From: Psychrobium sp. MM17-31
GTDB lineage: Bacteria > Pseudomonadota > Gammaproteobacteria > Enterobacterales > Psychrobiaceae
Assembly (NCBI RefSeq): GCF_022347785.1
Contig: NZ_JAKRGA010000004.1
Span: 186,001-250,000 of the forward strand
Length of the DNA stretch: 64,000 bases
Direction of reading: 5' to 3'
The position numbers and the translations under genes were made by a program. Numbering within the stretch: position 1 is the first letter of the stretch; each line of letters opens with the position of its first letter. The notes under the pieces are model-generated. The model ran no database searches. It saw only the letters and a program-made list of their open reading frames with translations, and had not been told where the DNA came from. Below are positions 34,113 through 43,700 of the stretch, in pieces.

Positions 34113-37100
34113 CTATCTACTTTTACGAAGTCCGATCAATCCTATCAATAGAATCAATGTGTAAGCAATAGAACCACCACTTGATGACTTCGTTTCGGGA
34201 TTGCTTATTTCAGGCTCTGGTGTAGGAGGCTCTTTAGTTAAGAAACTCTCATTAATTGAACTTAAATTGATAGACTTTAATTTATCTCCATCAATTCCTG
34301 AGTCGGAAAGACCTATTCCTTTCAGATAAATTCGATTCGAAGAATATTCAAACATGTAGAGGTTTTCTTTATCGGAATAGTATTTATATGTTTCTTTAAG
34401 TTCGACATAATCATAAGACTGACCATTCCATGTCTTTGTTCCAAAATCGGATATTTCGTGTACGATAGTGACATTGAATTTTTCAATAATTTCATTAGTA
34501 AATATGTCTCTATTTGCTGATTTTGCCGAAGTAGACTTATACTCTCCGACTTGAAGATTTCTTGGTAGTATGCACCAATTCGTTAATTCGGACTCTGGTA
34601 AGTTTCCTTCAGAATCAACGACAGTTTTCACCAGTAGGCAGGTGTCTGATACTTCTAGTGTATAATTATCTCCATTTCCGTTTATAACATTGTAAAGATT
34701 ATTGTTATCTGTCTTGGACATTTCAAGAGTATATTCTTGCTCGCCTTCTTCAAACAACATAGTAATGTCGCCCAGAGGGTAATAATCTAATAAGTTAAAC
34801 TCTACATAATCATTTTTTACTGTTGGATTTTTACCTGCTGTAATTTCATATAAATTTGTTGCACCATCTCCATCAAAGTCTTTCAGTGCGTCGCTGGCAT
34901 CTTTTGGATTTAAAAAATCGTATAACTCTTCTTGCTCGTTAGATAATCCATCGTTATCAATATCACTATCACAAGCATCGCCATAACCATCATTGTCAAA
35001 ATTAAGTTGTTCTGGGTTAGCAATAGATTGGCAATTATCAAAACCATCACCATAGCCATCATTATCTTCATCTTGTCCATATGGATCTGTGTCACATTCA
35101 TTACCAATGCCATCTTCATCATTGTCGTATTGATAAGGGTTAGTGGTGTTTGGACAGTTGTCTGAAGGATCTGAAATACCATCAAAATCAGAATCTTGAC
35201 CAAATGAGAAGTTATCTAGGCTAAATTCAGCTTTAGAGCCATTAACGTTGTATGATGACTTTCCTACAAACTGAAAGCTAATTACATGTTCCCCTTCGCT
35301 AATTTTAAATTGATATAATATCCAGCCGTTTGACTTAGAGTGAGAGGTTGTATCTACAACATTACCATCGATTTTTACTTCTAGCTTATGACGATAATCA
35401 TCCCAGCCTTCAATTTTTACTTCAATGCCTGCAAGCCCCGCAGTAAACCTATTTATATACTTTATTTCACTATTATGCTGTGACTCAGGGGCTGCTACTG
35501 AGCGTAATAGGTAGTTATTTTTAGCGTCTAAAACAATTTCCCATGGTTTGATGTGAGTGGTGTTATTTTGGAAAAAATTGATTGGTAATTTATCTTCAAA
35601 CTCTTCTTTTACATTGGTTATTGCTTCAGGGAAGCTTTCTGAATTGTCTAAAGCTGTATTTGAAATAAATTCTAATAAGTTCGAAAATTTGTCATTGTCT
35701 AAATCTAGTAATGCATCAACACTCTGCAGAGGATCTAAGCCGGCACTTACTTCAGCTAAGTCAGAAATACCATCATTATCATCATCTGTGTCGCATATGT
35801 CGCCAGTTCCGTCGGCATCTGTATCTAATTGATTACTGTTTGCTTCATTGATGCAGTTATCTTTTAGATCGTTGATTCCATCTTTGTCTGTGTCAGGTAA
35901 ATTTGAAAAATCGTAAGCATTTAAATGAACCTTTCCATTCATCTTTTCAACTACAACTATCGAATTTGTAACAGGAATTACTCGCTCTAAAGTGTTTCCA
36001 TTAAAGAAGTATTCGTCCAATAATTGGTAGTTACTTGCCCATGTCTGTAGTAAATTACTCCCTGATTTTATAGTAATAATCTGGTTTTCTAACCATACTG
36101 CGCTTGTAATATCGTTAGCGATATTGTCAATTACATTTAAAGAAGTCGCGTCAATTATTTGTCCACTTCCATTGAGCAATTTAGTTTTGTCATGTGAAAT
36201 GATCAGCGGTGGAGTAGTGTCCAGAGTATCTCCATGATAGGGAGAGTCGCCATCGTTAGTAAGTTGTCCAGTGATAGGATCAACTTCTGCCCACTCTAAA
36301 TCATTAGGAGAGGTACCATCTCTAAAATGATAAACTCGGTTTGTTTTATCGTTCCAAACATATAATTGACTTGGATGGCGCCATTCTTCTCTGCTAACAA
36401 TGTTGCCTAATTTATCTAAAGTGTAATGGCTCGACCACGCTCCTGATGCATCTACTGCGAATAAGTATTTATCGACGGCTAGAAGGCCTAGTACTTTTTG
36501 TGCTAATGAAGTTAAATGCTGTTCTGTAGGCTTATCGCTACTTAAATCAAAATAAGATATTTTTCCACTATCATATCCAAGGTATAGGCGGTTATGGTCA
36601 TCTGAGTATGTCATCCAATTTGGTGGCGATAATAAAGGATATGATGTCACGTAGTCATTTTGGGCTTTTGACCATCTAAATATGCTGAGACTTTCCTTAT
36701 CAAGCATAAAGACGATGTCTTTGCCATCGGTATTGTAAATCTCGGGTATAAAACTAATGGAATTTGCATCTATTGGCTGTCCAGCCTCTGGTAATTTAAA
36801 TTCTGAGATATCATAACTAGTGAATGAAATATCATCATTTGAAATAGAAAAAGCTGTGACAATATCATCATTTACTGCAATATAAGACGCACTTTCAGTG
36901 AGAGGGAAGCTACCTTGTTCCTGATTGCTGCTATTGAACAAGTGAAGTGCATTTTCGGAAAGAACGATAGGATTGTCATCTGAAAACGCCATATGTTCGA
37001 CATTTACAGAAATGCTTCCTGCGTAAGTTAGATCCGCAACGAAATAACTTATACCAGCATTATCATATACTTTATTTTCACTAGTGTTTAAAAATAAAGT

Positions 37101-37676
37101 ATCTGCAGAAGGGTAGTCACCATGATAAGGGCTTTCTATAGATGCAACGAACTTTCCTGCGTCATCTAGGGTTACTTTATGAATATCTGAAGGGCTGACG
37201 CCTTGATCTCTATAAATAATAGTTTGCTCTGTTATTAATGTAGTGAGCTTATCAGAGGAGTACCATAGGCTTTTACTTTCAACGTTTGATAATGATGCTT
37301 TGTCAATGACACTTAAAGTGTCACCGTCCATATAAGTTATGTGTCGTGCTAATAATCCAATATTGGTGATGGTATTTGAGCTATTCTTAACGAATTCAGA
37401 AACCTTCGATTGTCGGTTAATTCTAGAAAGTTCACGTTCAAACGATAAATAGAAGTAATCGTCGTCAATAGCAAAACTTGTTGGCGCTTTGGTAAGCTCA
37501 ATAGGCGCCAATAGCTTTTGTTCCGTGAGACTATATTCCACAATTTTATTTGGAGAAGAAAACAGAAAGTAGACGCTATTTTTATGAGTTTTAGTGTCAA
37601 TTAATTCTGCAAAAGAGTAAGGGGAAAATAAAATAAGTGAGGTTATAAAAAGGTGTATGATTTTCATTAAATTCAT
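34113..37676 (-). CDS. Large surface protein with thrombospondin type 3 repeats and GlyGly-CTERM
   Basis: A 1187-residue exported protein with signal peptide (MKIIHLFITSLILFSPYSFA). Residues ~25-580 look like a beta-propeller-type fold with many short repeats. Calcium-binding thrombospondin type 3 repeats (DTDADGTGDICDTDDDNDG and similar) occur near 590-645 and 825-915. The tail SSGGS, a hydrophobic stretch, and final RKSR form a GlyGly-CTERM signal, known for rhombosortase processing and type II secretion. The second ATG (37667) is the likelier start because GGA lies 8 bases before it. The gene is AT-rich against its neighbours, suggesting transfer. Substrate or partner is unknown. Confidence 0.85.
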   Translation of the reverse strand: MNLMKIIHLFITSLILFSPYSFAELIDTKTHKNSVYFLFSSPNKIVEYSLTEQKLLAPIELTKAPTSFAIDDDYFYLSFERELSRINRQSKVSEFVKNSSNTITNIGLLARHITYMDGDTLSVIDKASLSNVESKSLWYSSDKLTTLITEQTIIYRDQGVSPSDIHKVTLDDAGKFVASIESPYHGDYPSADTLFLNTSENKVYDNAGISYFVADLTYAGSISVNVEHMAFSDDNPIVLSENALHLFNSSNQEQGSFPLTESASYIAVNDDIVTAFSISNDDISFTSYDISEFKLPEAGQPIDANSISFIPEIYNTDGKDIVFMLDKESLSIFRWSKAQNDYVTSYPLLSPPNWMTYSDDHNRLYLGYDSGKISYFDLSSDKPTEQHLTSLAQKVLGLLAVDKYLFAVDASGAWSSHYTLDKLGNIVSREEWRHPSQLYVWNDKTNRVYHFRDGTSPNDLEWAEVDPITGQLTNDGDSPYHGDTLDTTPPLIISHDKTKLLNGSGQIIDATSLNVIDNIANDITSAVWLENQIITIKSGSNLLQTWASNYQLLDEYFFNGNTLERVIPVTNSIVVVEKMNGKVHLNAYDFSNLPDTDKDGINDLKDNCINEANSNQLDTDADGTGDICDTDDDNDGISDLAEVSAGLDPLQSVDALLDLDNDKFSNLLEFISNTALDNSESFPEAITNVKEEFEDKLPINFFQNNTTHIKPWEIVLDAKNNYLLRSVAAPESQHNSEIKYINRFTAGLAGIEVKIEGWDDYRHKLEVKIDGNVVDTTSHSKSNGWILYQFKISEGEHVISFQFVGKSSYNVNGSKAEFSLDNFSFGQDSDFDGISDPSDNCPNTTNPYQYDNDEDGIGNECDTDPYGQDEDNDGYGDGFDNCQSIANPEQLNFDNDGYGDACDSDIDNDGLSNEQEELYDFLNPKDASDALKDFDGDGATNLYEITAGKNPTVKNDYVEFNLLDYYPLGDITMLFEEGEQEYTLEMSKTDNNNLYNVINGNGDNYTLEVSDTCLLVKTVVDSEGNLPESELTNWCILPRNLQVGEYKSTSAKSANRDIFTNEIIEKFNVTIVHEISDFGTKTWNGQSYDYVELKETYKYYSDKENLYMFEYSSNRIYLKGIGLSDSGIDGDKLKSINLSSINESFLTKEPPTPEPEISNPETKSSSGGSIAYTLILLIGLIGLRKSR

Positions 37677-37972
37677 CCGTTGATTATCGTCTTCTATGAC
37701 AGCGCAGCATACTATATTAAGTGTAATAGAATGTAAATATTATAAGCTTAATTTATTGATTACAAAGATTAATTTTATATTTATGTTCTCAAATAATGAA
37801 AGTTTAAGCTTGTAGGTATTTAAAGGATTCATCCACATAGTAATTAAATTTCAAAATAATAGCGTTTCTTCTGTTCAATTCGTTGAACGCTACTTCGGTT
37901 AGAACGTCGGTTAGATTGTCGATCTTTTAGCCTACATTTGTTATAGCTATTATTCTTACTTGAGGTGTAGCC
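37677..37972. other. 296 bp AT-rich divergent gap
   Basis: It separates the divergent GlyGly-CTERM and SRPBCC genes and must hold both promoters. A small hairpin (GTTCAA-TTC-GTTGAAC region near 37875) and a short direct repeat (CGGTTAGA near 37898 and 37911) are visible. No gene or recognised operator was found. Confidence 0.4.
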
Positions 37973-38431
37973 ATGAAGATTTCCGTTAACACAACCATTG
38001 ATAGTTCTGCTGAGCGAGTTTGGCAGGTAATAACAGATTTTGAAAATTGTCCGAATTGGATAGCCGGAATTTTAAGTCTAGAGGTACTTGAACGGCCGGA
38101 ATCAGGATGGATTGGGTTTAAATGGCGAGAAAAGCGTGAGATGTTTGGTAAAGAAGCGACTGAGACAATGTGGATTACCGATTGTGTCGATGGCGAATAT
38201 TATCAAACGCGGGCTGAGAATCACGGGGCTGTCTATGTGTCTAAATTAATGGTGCAACAGCAAGGTGAGCAAACCTTGTTAACCATGGAGTTTTCCGGAA
38301 CGTCGGAATCGTTTTGGGTTAATTTACTATCGTCGGTAATGAGTGTGTTTATGAAGAAATCGATGATTAAGATGATTGCGCAAGATTTGGCAGATATTAA
38401 AGCTTATGTAGAAGCGAATGCTGCGAAATAG
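37973..38431 (+). CDS. SRPBCC (START-like) family protein
   Basis: A 152-residue soluble protein with the helix-grip START-like fold: MKISVNTTIDSSAERVWQVITDFENCPNW at the start, a central beta-sheet, and a long C-terminal helix (MIKMIAQDLADIKAYVEAN). The family binds hydrophobic ligands; the ligand is unknown. It converges with azurin with a hairpin between. Confidence 0.85.
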   Translation: MKISVNTTIDSSAERVWQVITDFENCPNWIAGILSLEVLERPESGWIGFKWREKREMFGKEATETMWITDCVDGEYYQTRAENHGAVYVSKLMVQQQGEQTLLTMEFSGTSESFWVNLLSSVMSVFMKKSMIKMIAQDLADIKAYVEANAAK

Positions 38432-38436
38432 TTATA

Positions 38437-38464
38437 GGCGCGATTCATCTGAGATGATCGCGCC
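38437..38464. terminator. Bidirectional terminator between SRPBCC gene and azurin
   Basis: GGCGCGAT (38437-38444) pairs perfectly with ATCGCGCC (38457-38464) in the gap between two convergent genes. T-runs are weak on both sides. Confidence 0.65.
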
Positions 38465-38475
38465 AAAGTGACAAA

Positions 38476-38919
38476 TTAAATGACAGTCACTTTACCTTTC
38501 ATAATTGCCCAGTGGCCAGGGAACGAACAAAAGAACGCGTAGTCGCCGCCTTTAGTTAGTTTGCTAGTATCAATTTCGATAGTATCAGATTGACCACCAC
38601 CAATGATTTTAGTTGCTGCAATCACTCGGCTATCACCAGCAGGCAGGTAGTTGTTGTTTAGGCCTGCCGCTATGCCAGCACTGGCGACATTAGTCACATC
38701 CGCGCTGGATGTCATTACCCAGTTGTGACCCATTGCATTAGCTGGCAGTTTACCAGTGTGTTTTAACGTTAAAGTCACTTTTTTACAGCTTGAATCGACG
38801 GTAACTTCGGTTTTGTTGAACTTCATTGCATCGTTGGCTTCGATTTCGACAGCGCAATTAGCGGCGAATGCAGAGCTTGAGGCGAAAAGTAGCGCTAGGC
38901 TTACTAGGTATTTAGTCAT
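38476..38919 (-). CDS. azu: Azurin (type I copper protein)
   Basis: Azurin is a periplasmic blue-copper electron carrier. The 147-residue precursor has a signal peptide (MTKYLVSLALLFASSSAFA-A). The copper ligands are visible: His in AMGHNWV, and Cys, His and Met in FFCSFPGHWAIMKG. Two cysteines (NCAVEIE and SSCKKV) match the azurin disulfide. Mature length is about 128, as usual. A Fur-like box lies about 24 bases before the start, suggesting iron-linked control. No cytochrome peroxidase or nitrite reductase gene is next to it. Confidence 0.95.
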   Translation of the reverse strand: MTKYLVSLALLFASSSAFAANCAVEIEANDAMKFNKTEVTVDSSCKKVTLTLKHTGKLPANAMGHNWVMTSSADVTNVASAGIAAGLNNNYLPAGDSRVIAATKIIGGGQSDTIEIDTSKLTKGGDYAFFCSFPGHWAIMKGKVTVI

Positions 38920-38942
38920 GATAATGGACCCTTATCTTTAGT

Positions 38943-38957
38943 TGAAAATAATTCTCA
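38943..38957 (-). promoter_or_regulatory. Fur-like box before azurin
   Basis: On the minus strand TGAGAATTATTTTCA differs from the 7-1-7 Fur consensus TGATAATNATTATCA at two of 14 positions. It lies 24 bases before the azurin start. Confidence 0.6.
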
Positions 38958-39104
38958 TTACTATGCCTGCTTTTGAGTCTTTTTTCTATGTTTTATATCA
39001 ATAAATTAGCAAGCTATTTACTCTCTAAATACGGATGAAATCTCAGCTCCGATCAATCGTTATTGAGTGAGTTTGCTGCTGAAGATTGTTGCAAAATTGT
39101 GATG

Positions 39105-39116
39105 AATACGTATGCA
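39105..39116 (+). promoter_or_regulatory. LacI-family operator before the MFS-glucoamylase operon
   Basis: AATACGTATGCA shares the TACGTA core with sites at 56929 and 57078 in the maltodextrin locus. It lies 73 bases before the transporter start. Confidence 0.7.
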
Positions 39117-39188
39117 AATCCCTAGGCATAAAATGACGCTCGCTATATTATCAATGGCTATTTCGACCGTTGTAAAATAGAGGTGTTT

Positions 39189-40712
39189 ATGTCGCAACAA
39201 AAGCCTAACCTGAGCTTTTGGCAAATCTGGAATATGTGCTTTGGATTCTTAGGCATCCAGTTCGGTTTTGCGCTGCAAAACGCCAATGTTAGTCGTATTT
39301 TCCAAACCCTAGGTGCCGAGATTGATGACCTGCCTATTCTTTGGGTCGCTGCGCCGCTGACAGGTTTAATCGTTCAACCGATTATCGGTTATTTGAGTGA
39401 TAATACGTGGAACAAATTAGGTCGTCGTCGTCCTTATTTCCTCTATGGTGCCATTGTTACTTCCCTTGCCATTATTGTAATGCCTAACGCACCTGTATTG
39501 TGGATTGCTGCGGGTACGCTGTGGATTATGGATGCATCTATCAATATTACCATGGAGCCGTTCCGCGCCTTTGTTGGTGACATGTTGCCGGAAAAACAAC
39601 GTCCGACGGGCTACGCTTTTCAAAGTTTCTTTATCGGTATCGGCGCTATTGTCGCATCGGCATTACCGTGGATGCTAACTAACTGGTTTGATGTTGCTAA
39701 CATTGCGCCAGAAGGGCAGATTTCAGACTCAGTAACCTATTCGTTTTACGCGGGTGCTGTGGTGCTATTAGCTGCTGTCGGCTGGACTGTGTATCGCACT
39801 AAAGAATATTCACCAGAGCAACTTGCGGCATTTGAAGCTGCAGAAGATGCATCTAAAGCGGCGCATGTCGAAAAGCATCGCACAGCAGGGCAATACTTCA
39901 GTGGTTTTGCTATTTGGACGCTAATTGGCAGCGCTTTCCTAGCCTTTATTTACACCAATTCGCTAGACAAAGAACTATACCTAGTTGCGGCTGGTTTAAT
40001 TGCCTTTGGCCTGATTGAATTAATCAGCGGCTTAATGGTTAAGCGCCAAGCGATTAGCAATGGTTTTTATCAGGTGGTGAATGATTTATTCCACATGCCA
40101 AAGACGATGAAGCAGCTGGCGGTAACGCAATTCTTTTCATGGTTCGCGCTGTTCGCGATGTGGATTTATACCACCTCTGCGGTAACCGCTTTTCACTTTG
40201 GCAGCACAGATACTACGAGTCAGTTATATAATGATGGCGCCGATTGGGTTGGTGTATTATTCGCATCTTACAACGGTTTTGCCGCCATCGCCGCTATTCT
40301 CATTCCTGTAATGGTCAGCAAGATGGGACTGCGAGTCAGTCATCTTGTGAATATGTTCTTGGGCGCTGCTGGCTTGATTTCCTTTATTTTCATTGAAAAT
40401 CCAGACTACTTGTTAGTGTCTATGGTGGGTGTTGGTTTTGCGTGGGCATCGATTTTGTCATTGCCTTATGCATTGCTATCAAACGCTCTACCAGCCCACA
40501 AAATGGGCGTCTACATGGGTATTTTCAACTTCTTTATCGTTATTCCGCAATTATTAGCGGCGAGTATTCTCGGCGTATTAGTGCGTTACCTGTTTGAAGG
40601 TCAAACGATTTATGCCCTCGCACTTGGCGGCGCTTCGATGATTATTGCTGGCGTATCAACGCTGTTCGTAAGCGATCCACATTCTTCAACGACACCATCA
40701 CAACAACAATAG
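39189..40712 (+). CDS. MFS sugar transporter (maltose/maltodextrin type)
   Basis: A 507-residue inner-membrane transporter with 12 predicted spans, of the glycoside/sucrose-like MFS branch used for maltose uptake in Shewanella relatives. Recognised blocks are GFLGIQFGFALQNANVSRIFQTLGA, APLTGLIVQPIIGYLSD and NKLGRRRPYFLYGA. ATG 39189 is chosen over an upstream GTG because AGAGG lies 5 bases before it. It is followed by glucoamylase, whose ribosome site overlaps its stop region, so they are one operon under the LacI-type operator. Confidence 0.9.
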   Translation: MSQQKPNLSFWQIWNMCFGFLGIQFGFALQNANVSRIFQTLGAEIDDLPILWVAAPLTGLIVQPIIGYLSDNTWNKLGRRRPYFLYGAIVTSLAIIVMPNAPVLWIAAGTLWIMDASINITMEPFRAFVGDMLPEKQRPTGYAFQSFFIGIGAIVASALPWMLTNWFDVANIAPEGQISDSVTYSFYAGAVVLLAAVGWTVYRTKEYSPEQLAAFEAAEDASKAAHVEKHRTAGQYFSGFAIWTLIGSAFLAFIYTNSLDKELYLVAAGLIAFGLIELISGLMVKRQAISNGFYQVVNDLFHMPKTMKQLAVTQFFSWFALFAMWIYTTSAVTAFHFGSTDTTSQLYNDGADWVGVLFASYNGFAAIAAILIPVMVSKMGLRVSHLVNMFLGAAGLISFIFIENPDYLLVSMVGVGFAWASILSLPYALLSNALPAHKMGVYMGIFNFFIVIPQLLAASILGVLVRYLFEGQTIYALALGGASMIIAGVSTLFVSDPHSSTTPSQQQ

Positions 40713-40721
40713 GAGTCTGTC

Positions 40722-43169
40722 GTGAAACCATTATTTAAACCAAGCCTTATTGCCGTAACTCTTGCTAGTGCCCTTGGCCTTGCAGGGTGTGGTGAAAAAT
40801 CGTCTGCGCCAGGAACAGCCGCTACGCCTGCTATTACTGCTGCACCAGGTGCTCCGGGCGCGCCTTCAACGTGGGCCTATGCAGGCAAGACGGGTATCGG
40901 TAGCTCTTACGAAGCCTATAAAGATTTAGCGTACAGCGATGAAGCGGCGACGGGCAAAGTCTCGAAAGTTTGGTTCTCGCTAGCGCAAGGCATTATTACC
41001 GAAACTATGTTTGGTCTTATTCACGAAGCACAAATTAAAGACATGCAGTTTGTGGTGACAGGTAAAGGCTTTGTCGACACAGAGCAACATGACACCGTAT
41101 CAACCATCGATTATCTTTATAAAGACGACGCTGGCCGTCCGCTCTCTTTGGCGTACAAAATCGTTAATAAGGATAAAGAAGGTAAATACAGCATTGAAAA
41201 GCACATCTTTACCGATCCTAGCGAAAACACATTGTTCGTGAAAACCTATTTCACCGCTTATGAAGACGGTATTACCGCCAACTTAGTTGTTAATCCGCAT
41301 GTCAATAACAATGGTAGCAACGACATGGCGATTGCGACTAAAGACAGCTTATCGGCAGAAGATAGCGGCAGTTATCTAACTGTGCTGAGTGATGCTGATT
41401 TTGCTAAAACTTCAGTGGGCTTTATCGGCGAATCAGATGGCTTAACCGATCTTAAAGACGGCACTATGGACTGGCAGTATCAAACCACAGGCGAAGTGAC
41501 TGGTAACGTTGGTTTAACGGCGCAGTTTGCACCAGTTGCCCTAAATGGCAAAGAAAGCGTAACGGTCGAATACGACATCGCCGTTGGTTTTGGTCACTCA
41601 AAGGCAGACAGTGAAAGTGCCGCTAAAGCGTCACTTAAGCGCGGTTACACAGACGTGTTAGCCCATTACAACGGTGAAGGTGAGCACCTAGGTTGGGAAG
41701 ATTATTTAGCAAGTTTGTCTGGTTTACCTGCGATGACCGAGATGACCACCGACAACGGTAAGCTACTTTACACCAGCGCTTTGGTCTTAAAGGCGCAAGA
41801 AGATAAAACTCATGCCGGTGCGCTTATCGCATCATTGTCTAACCCTTGGGGCGATGCGGTTTCTGCCGAGAAAGGTCACACGGGCTATAAAGCGGTTTGG
41901 CCACGTGATTTCTATCAGTGTGCAATGGCATTACTTGCACTTGGCGATGAAGAAACTCCTTTAGTATCATTTAACTACCTTGAGAAGGTGCAGGTATCAG
42001 ATAAGTTTAAAGAGAACAAAGGCGATGGCGGTTGGTTCCTGCAAAAAACTCATGTTGATGGCACTATCGAATGGGTTGGCGTGCAGTTAGATCAAACAGC
42101 AATGCCGATTATGCTTGGCTGGAAGCTGTGGCAAAACAAGGTGCTATCAGATGAGCAGCTAGTCGCTTGGTACAACAAGATGCTAAAGCCAGCAGCCGAT
42201 TTTCTAGTGAAAGGCGGTACGGTAAATATCGATTGGAACAACACTAAGATCACACCACCAATGACCCAGCAAGAGCGTTGGGAAGAGCAATCTGGTCATT
42301 CACCATCGACCACCGCAGCTATTATTACAGGTTTAGCGGCAGCGGCTGATATCGCTAAACTAGCTGGCGATAAAGTTAGCGCCGAGTTATACGAACAAAC
42401 GGCGACTAAATACGCTGGCGATATCGAAAAACTGATGTTCACCGATAAAGGTGCCTTTACTCAAGGTGATGATAATGGTCGCTATTACATTCGCATCAAC
42501 AAAGATAAAGATGTTAACGATAGCGAAAAGCTTAATGATAACAACGGTAAGCCGGGGCTTGATAAGAAGAGCATCGTCGATGGCGGTTTCTTAGAGCTTG
42601 TGCGTTACGGTGTTCGCAGTGCCGATGACACGGCGGTATTAGATTCATTAGTAGAATACGACAGCCAAAACATCGAAGATAACCTCCGTGTTAAATACAA
42701 CTTTACCTTTGACGGCGTAGAAGGCACTTTCCCGGGTTGGCGTCGCTACGGTAACGACGGTTACGGCGAAGACATCATCAAAGGCCGTGGTTATCACGCA
42801 ACAGGTCAAAACATCGAAGCGCAACGCGGTCGTGTATGGCCATTTTTCACTGGCGAACGCGGTCATTATGAGTTAGCTGCTGCCAAGCTAAAAGAGCAGC
42901 AAGTAAGCTCACCAACCATGGATAAACTGCGTAACACTTACGTACGCACCATGGAGCTATTTGCTAACGAAGGCATGATGCTACCAGAGCAAGTATGGGA
43001 TGGCGTTGGCAGCAACGAGAAGTACGGTTACAAGTTAGGTCAGGGCACTAATGGTGCAACACCACTGGCTTGGACCCATGCTGAATACGTTAAGCTGTTA
43101 CGCTCATACGCCGATCAGCAGGTGTGGGATAACTATAGTGAACTAACGGACCAGTTTAAACGTAAGTAG
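40722..43169 (+). CDS. Glucoamylase (GH15), lipoprotein
   Basis: Glucan 1,4-alpha-glucosidase removes glucose from the non-reducing ends of maltodextrins. The 815-residue precursor starts at GTG with AGGAG before it and carries a lipobox (LGLAGC), so it is membrane-anchored in the periplasm. Beyond an N-terminal beta-domain (about 50-330) the (alpha/alpha)6 barrel has GYKAVWPRDFYQCAMALLALGD and the catalytic QERWEEQSGHSPST region, plus DGYGED and AYG-like substrate loops. It shares an operon with a sugar transporter. Glucose or maltose released here could be imported by that transporter. Confidence 0.94.
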   Translation: MKPLFKPSLIAVTLASALGLAGCGEKSSAPGTAATPAITAAPGAPGAPSTWAYAGKTGIGSSYEAYKDLAYSDEAATGKVSKVWFSLAQGIITETMFGLIHEAQIKDMQFVVTGKGFVDTEQHDTVSTIDYLYKDDAGRPLSLAYKIVNKDKEGKYSIEKHIFTDPSENTLFVKTYFTAYEDGITANLVVNPHVNNNGSNDMAIATKDSLSAEDSGSYLTVLSDADFAKTSVGFIGESDGLTDLKDGTMDWQYQTTGEVTGNVGLTAQFAPVALNGKESVTVEYDIAVGFGHSKADSESAAKASLKRGYTDVLAHYNGEGEHLGWEDYLASLSGLPAMTEMTTDNGKLLYTSALVLKAQEDKTHAGALIASLSNPWGDAVSAEKGHTGYKAVWPRDFYQCAMALLALGDEETPLVSFNYLEKVQVSDKFKENKGDGGWFLQKTHVDGTIEWVGVQLDQTAMPIMLGWKLWQNKVLSDEQLVAWYNKMLKPAADFLVKGGTVNIDWNNTKITPPMTQQERWEEQSGHSPSTTAAIITGLAAAADIAKLAGDKVSAELYEQTATKYAGDIEKLMFTDKGAFTQGDDNGRYYIRINKDKDVNDSEKLNDNNGKPGLDKKSIVDGGFLELVRYGVRSADDTAVLDSLVEYDSQNIEDNLRVKYNFTFDGVEGTFPGWRRYGNDGYGEDIIKGRGYHATGQNIEAQRGRVWPFFTGERGHYELAAAKLKEQQVSSPTMDKLRNTYVRTMELFANEGMMLPEQVWDGVGSNEKYGYKLGQGTNGATPLAWTHAEYVKLLRSYADQQVWDNYSELTDQFKRK

Positions 43170-43198
43170 TTTTAGATATTTACCGACTCAATAATGAT

Positions 43199-43224
43199 AA
43201 ATGCCGCTTTTTAGCGGCATTTTT
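43199..43224 (+). terminator. Terminator after glucoamylase
   Basis: AAATGCCGCT (43199-43208) pairs with AGCGGCATTT (43213-43222) around a 4-base loop, followed by T's. Confidence 0.9.
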
Positions 43225-43231
43225 ATGGCTT

Positions 43232-43630
43232 TTAATCTATGTTAGTAGCACCACGCCAAAATAAATAACCACTCAATCCGCCGTAAATAGCACCAATTAT
43301 CGAAAACGTAAGCGAATCAAAATACCAGATAACGAGTATCATTCCTGAAATTAAACCCAGAGTGGGGAGTATCAATTTCTGTTGATTTTTAAATTTTAAA
43401 CTCAGGATATAAATCGGAACACCAATAATAGCGTTAAAGATTGCACAAAAAGGTAGTGAACCGAATAGGAAGAATGTCGTGTGTATAATAAACCCAAGCA
43501 GAAGGTCGGAAAAACCAACATTGAAAGCACTTTCAATAGTGAGGATTGTTCCTGCAGATATGGAGCCGAGAACAATAGCGAATAGGCTATTGATATATCC
43601 ATAGAGTATATTTTGGAAAACTAATGGCAT
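43232..43630 (-). CDS. Small integral membrane protein, unknown
   Basis: A 132-residue protein with four hydrophobic spans (about 14-30, 42-65, 85-103, 108-126). No family was recognised and no signal is apparent. It sits alone on the minus strand between the glucoamylase terminator and the serine hydrolase gene. The frame is full length and clean; composition is AT-rich. Confidence 0.65.
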   Translation of the reverse strand: MPLVFQNILYGYINSLFAIVLGSISAGTILTIESAFNVGFSDLLLGFIIHTTFFLFGSLPFCAIFNAIIGVPIYILSLKFKNQQKLILPTLGLISGMILVIWYFDSLTFSIIGAIYGGLSGYLFWRGATNID

Positions 43631-43700
43631 CGAATTATATTCAACATTTTATGTTATTGTTTGATTTAAAAATAACGAATCATTTAAGTGATATGCCATC

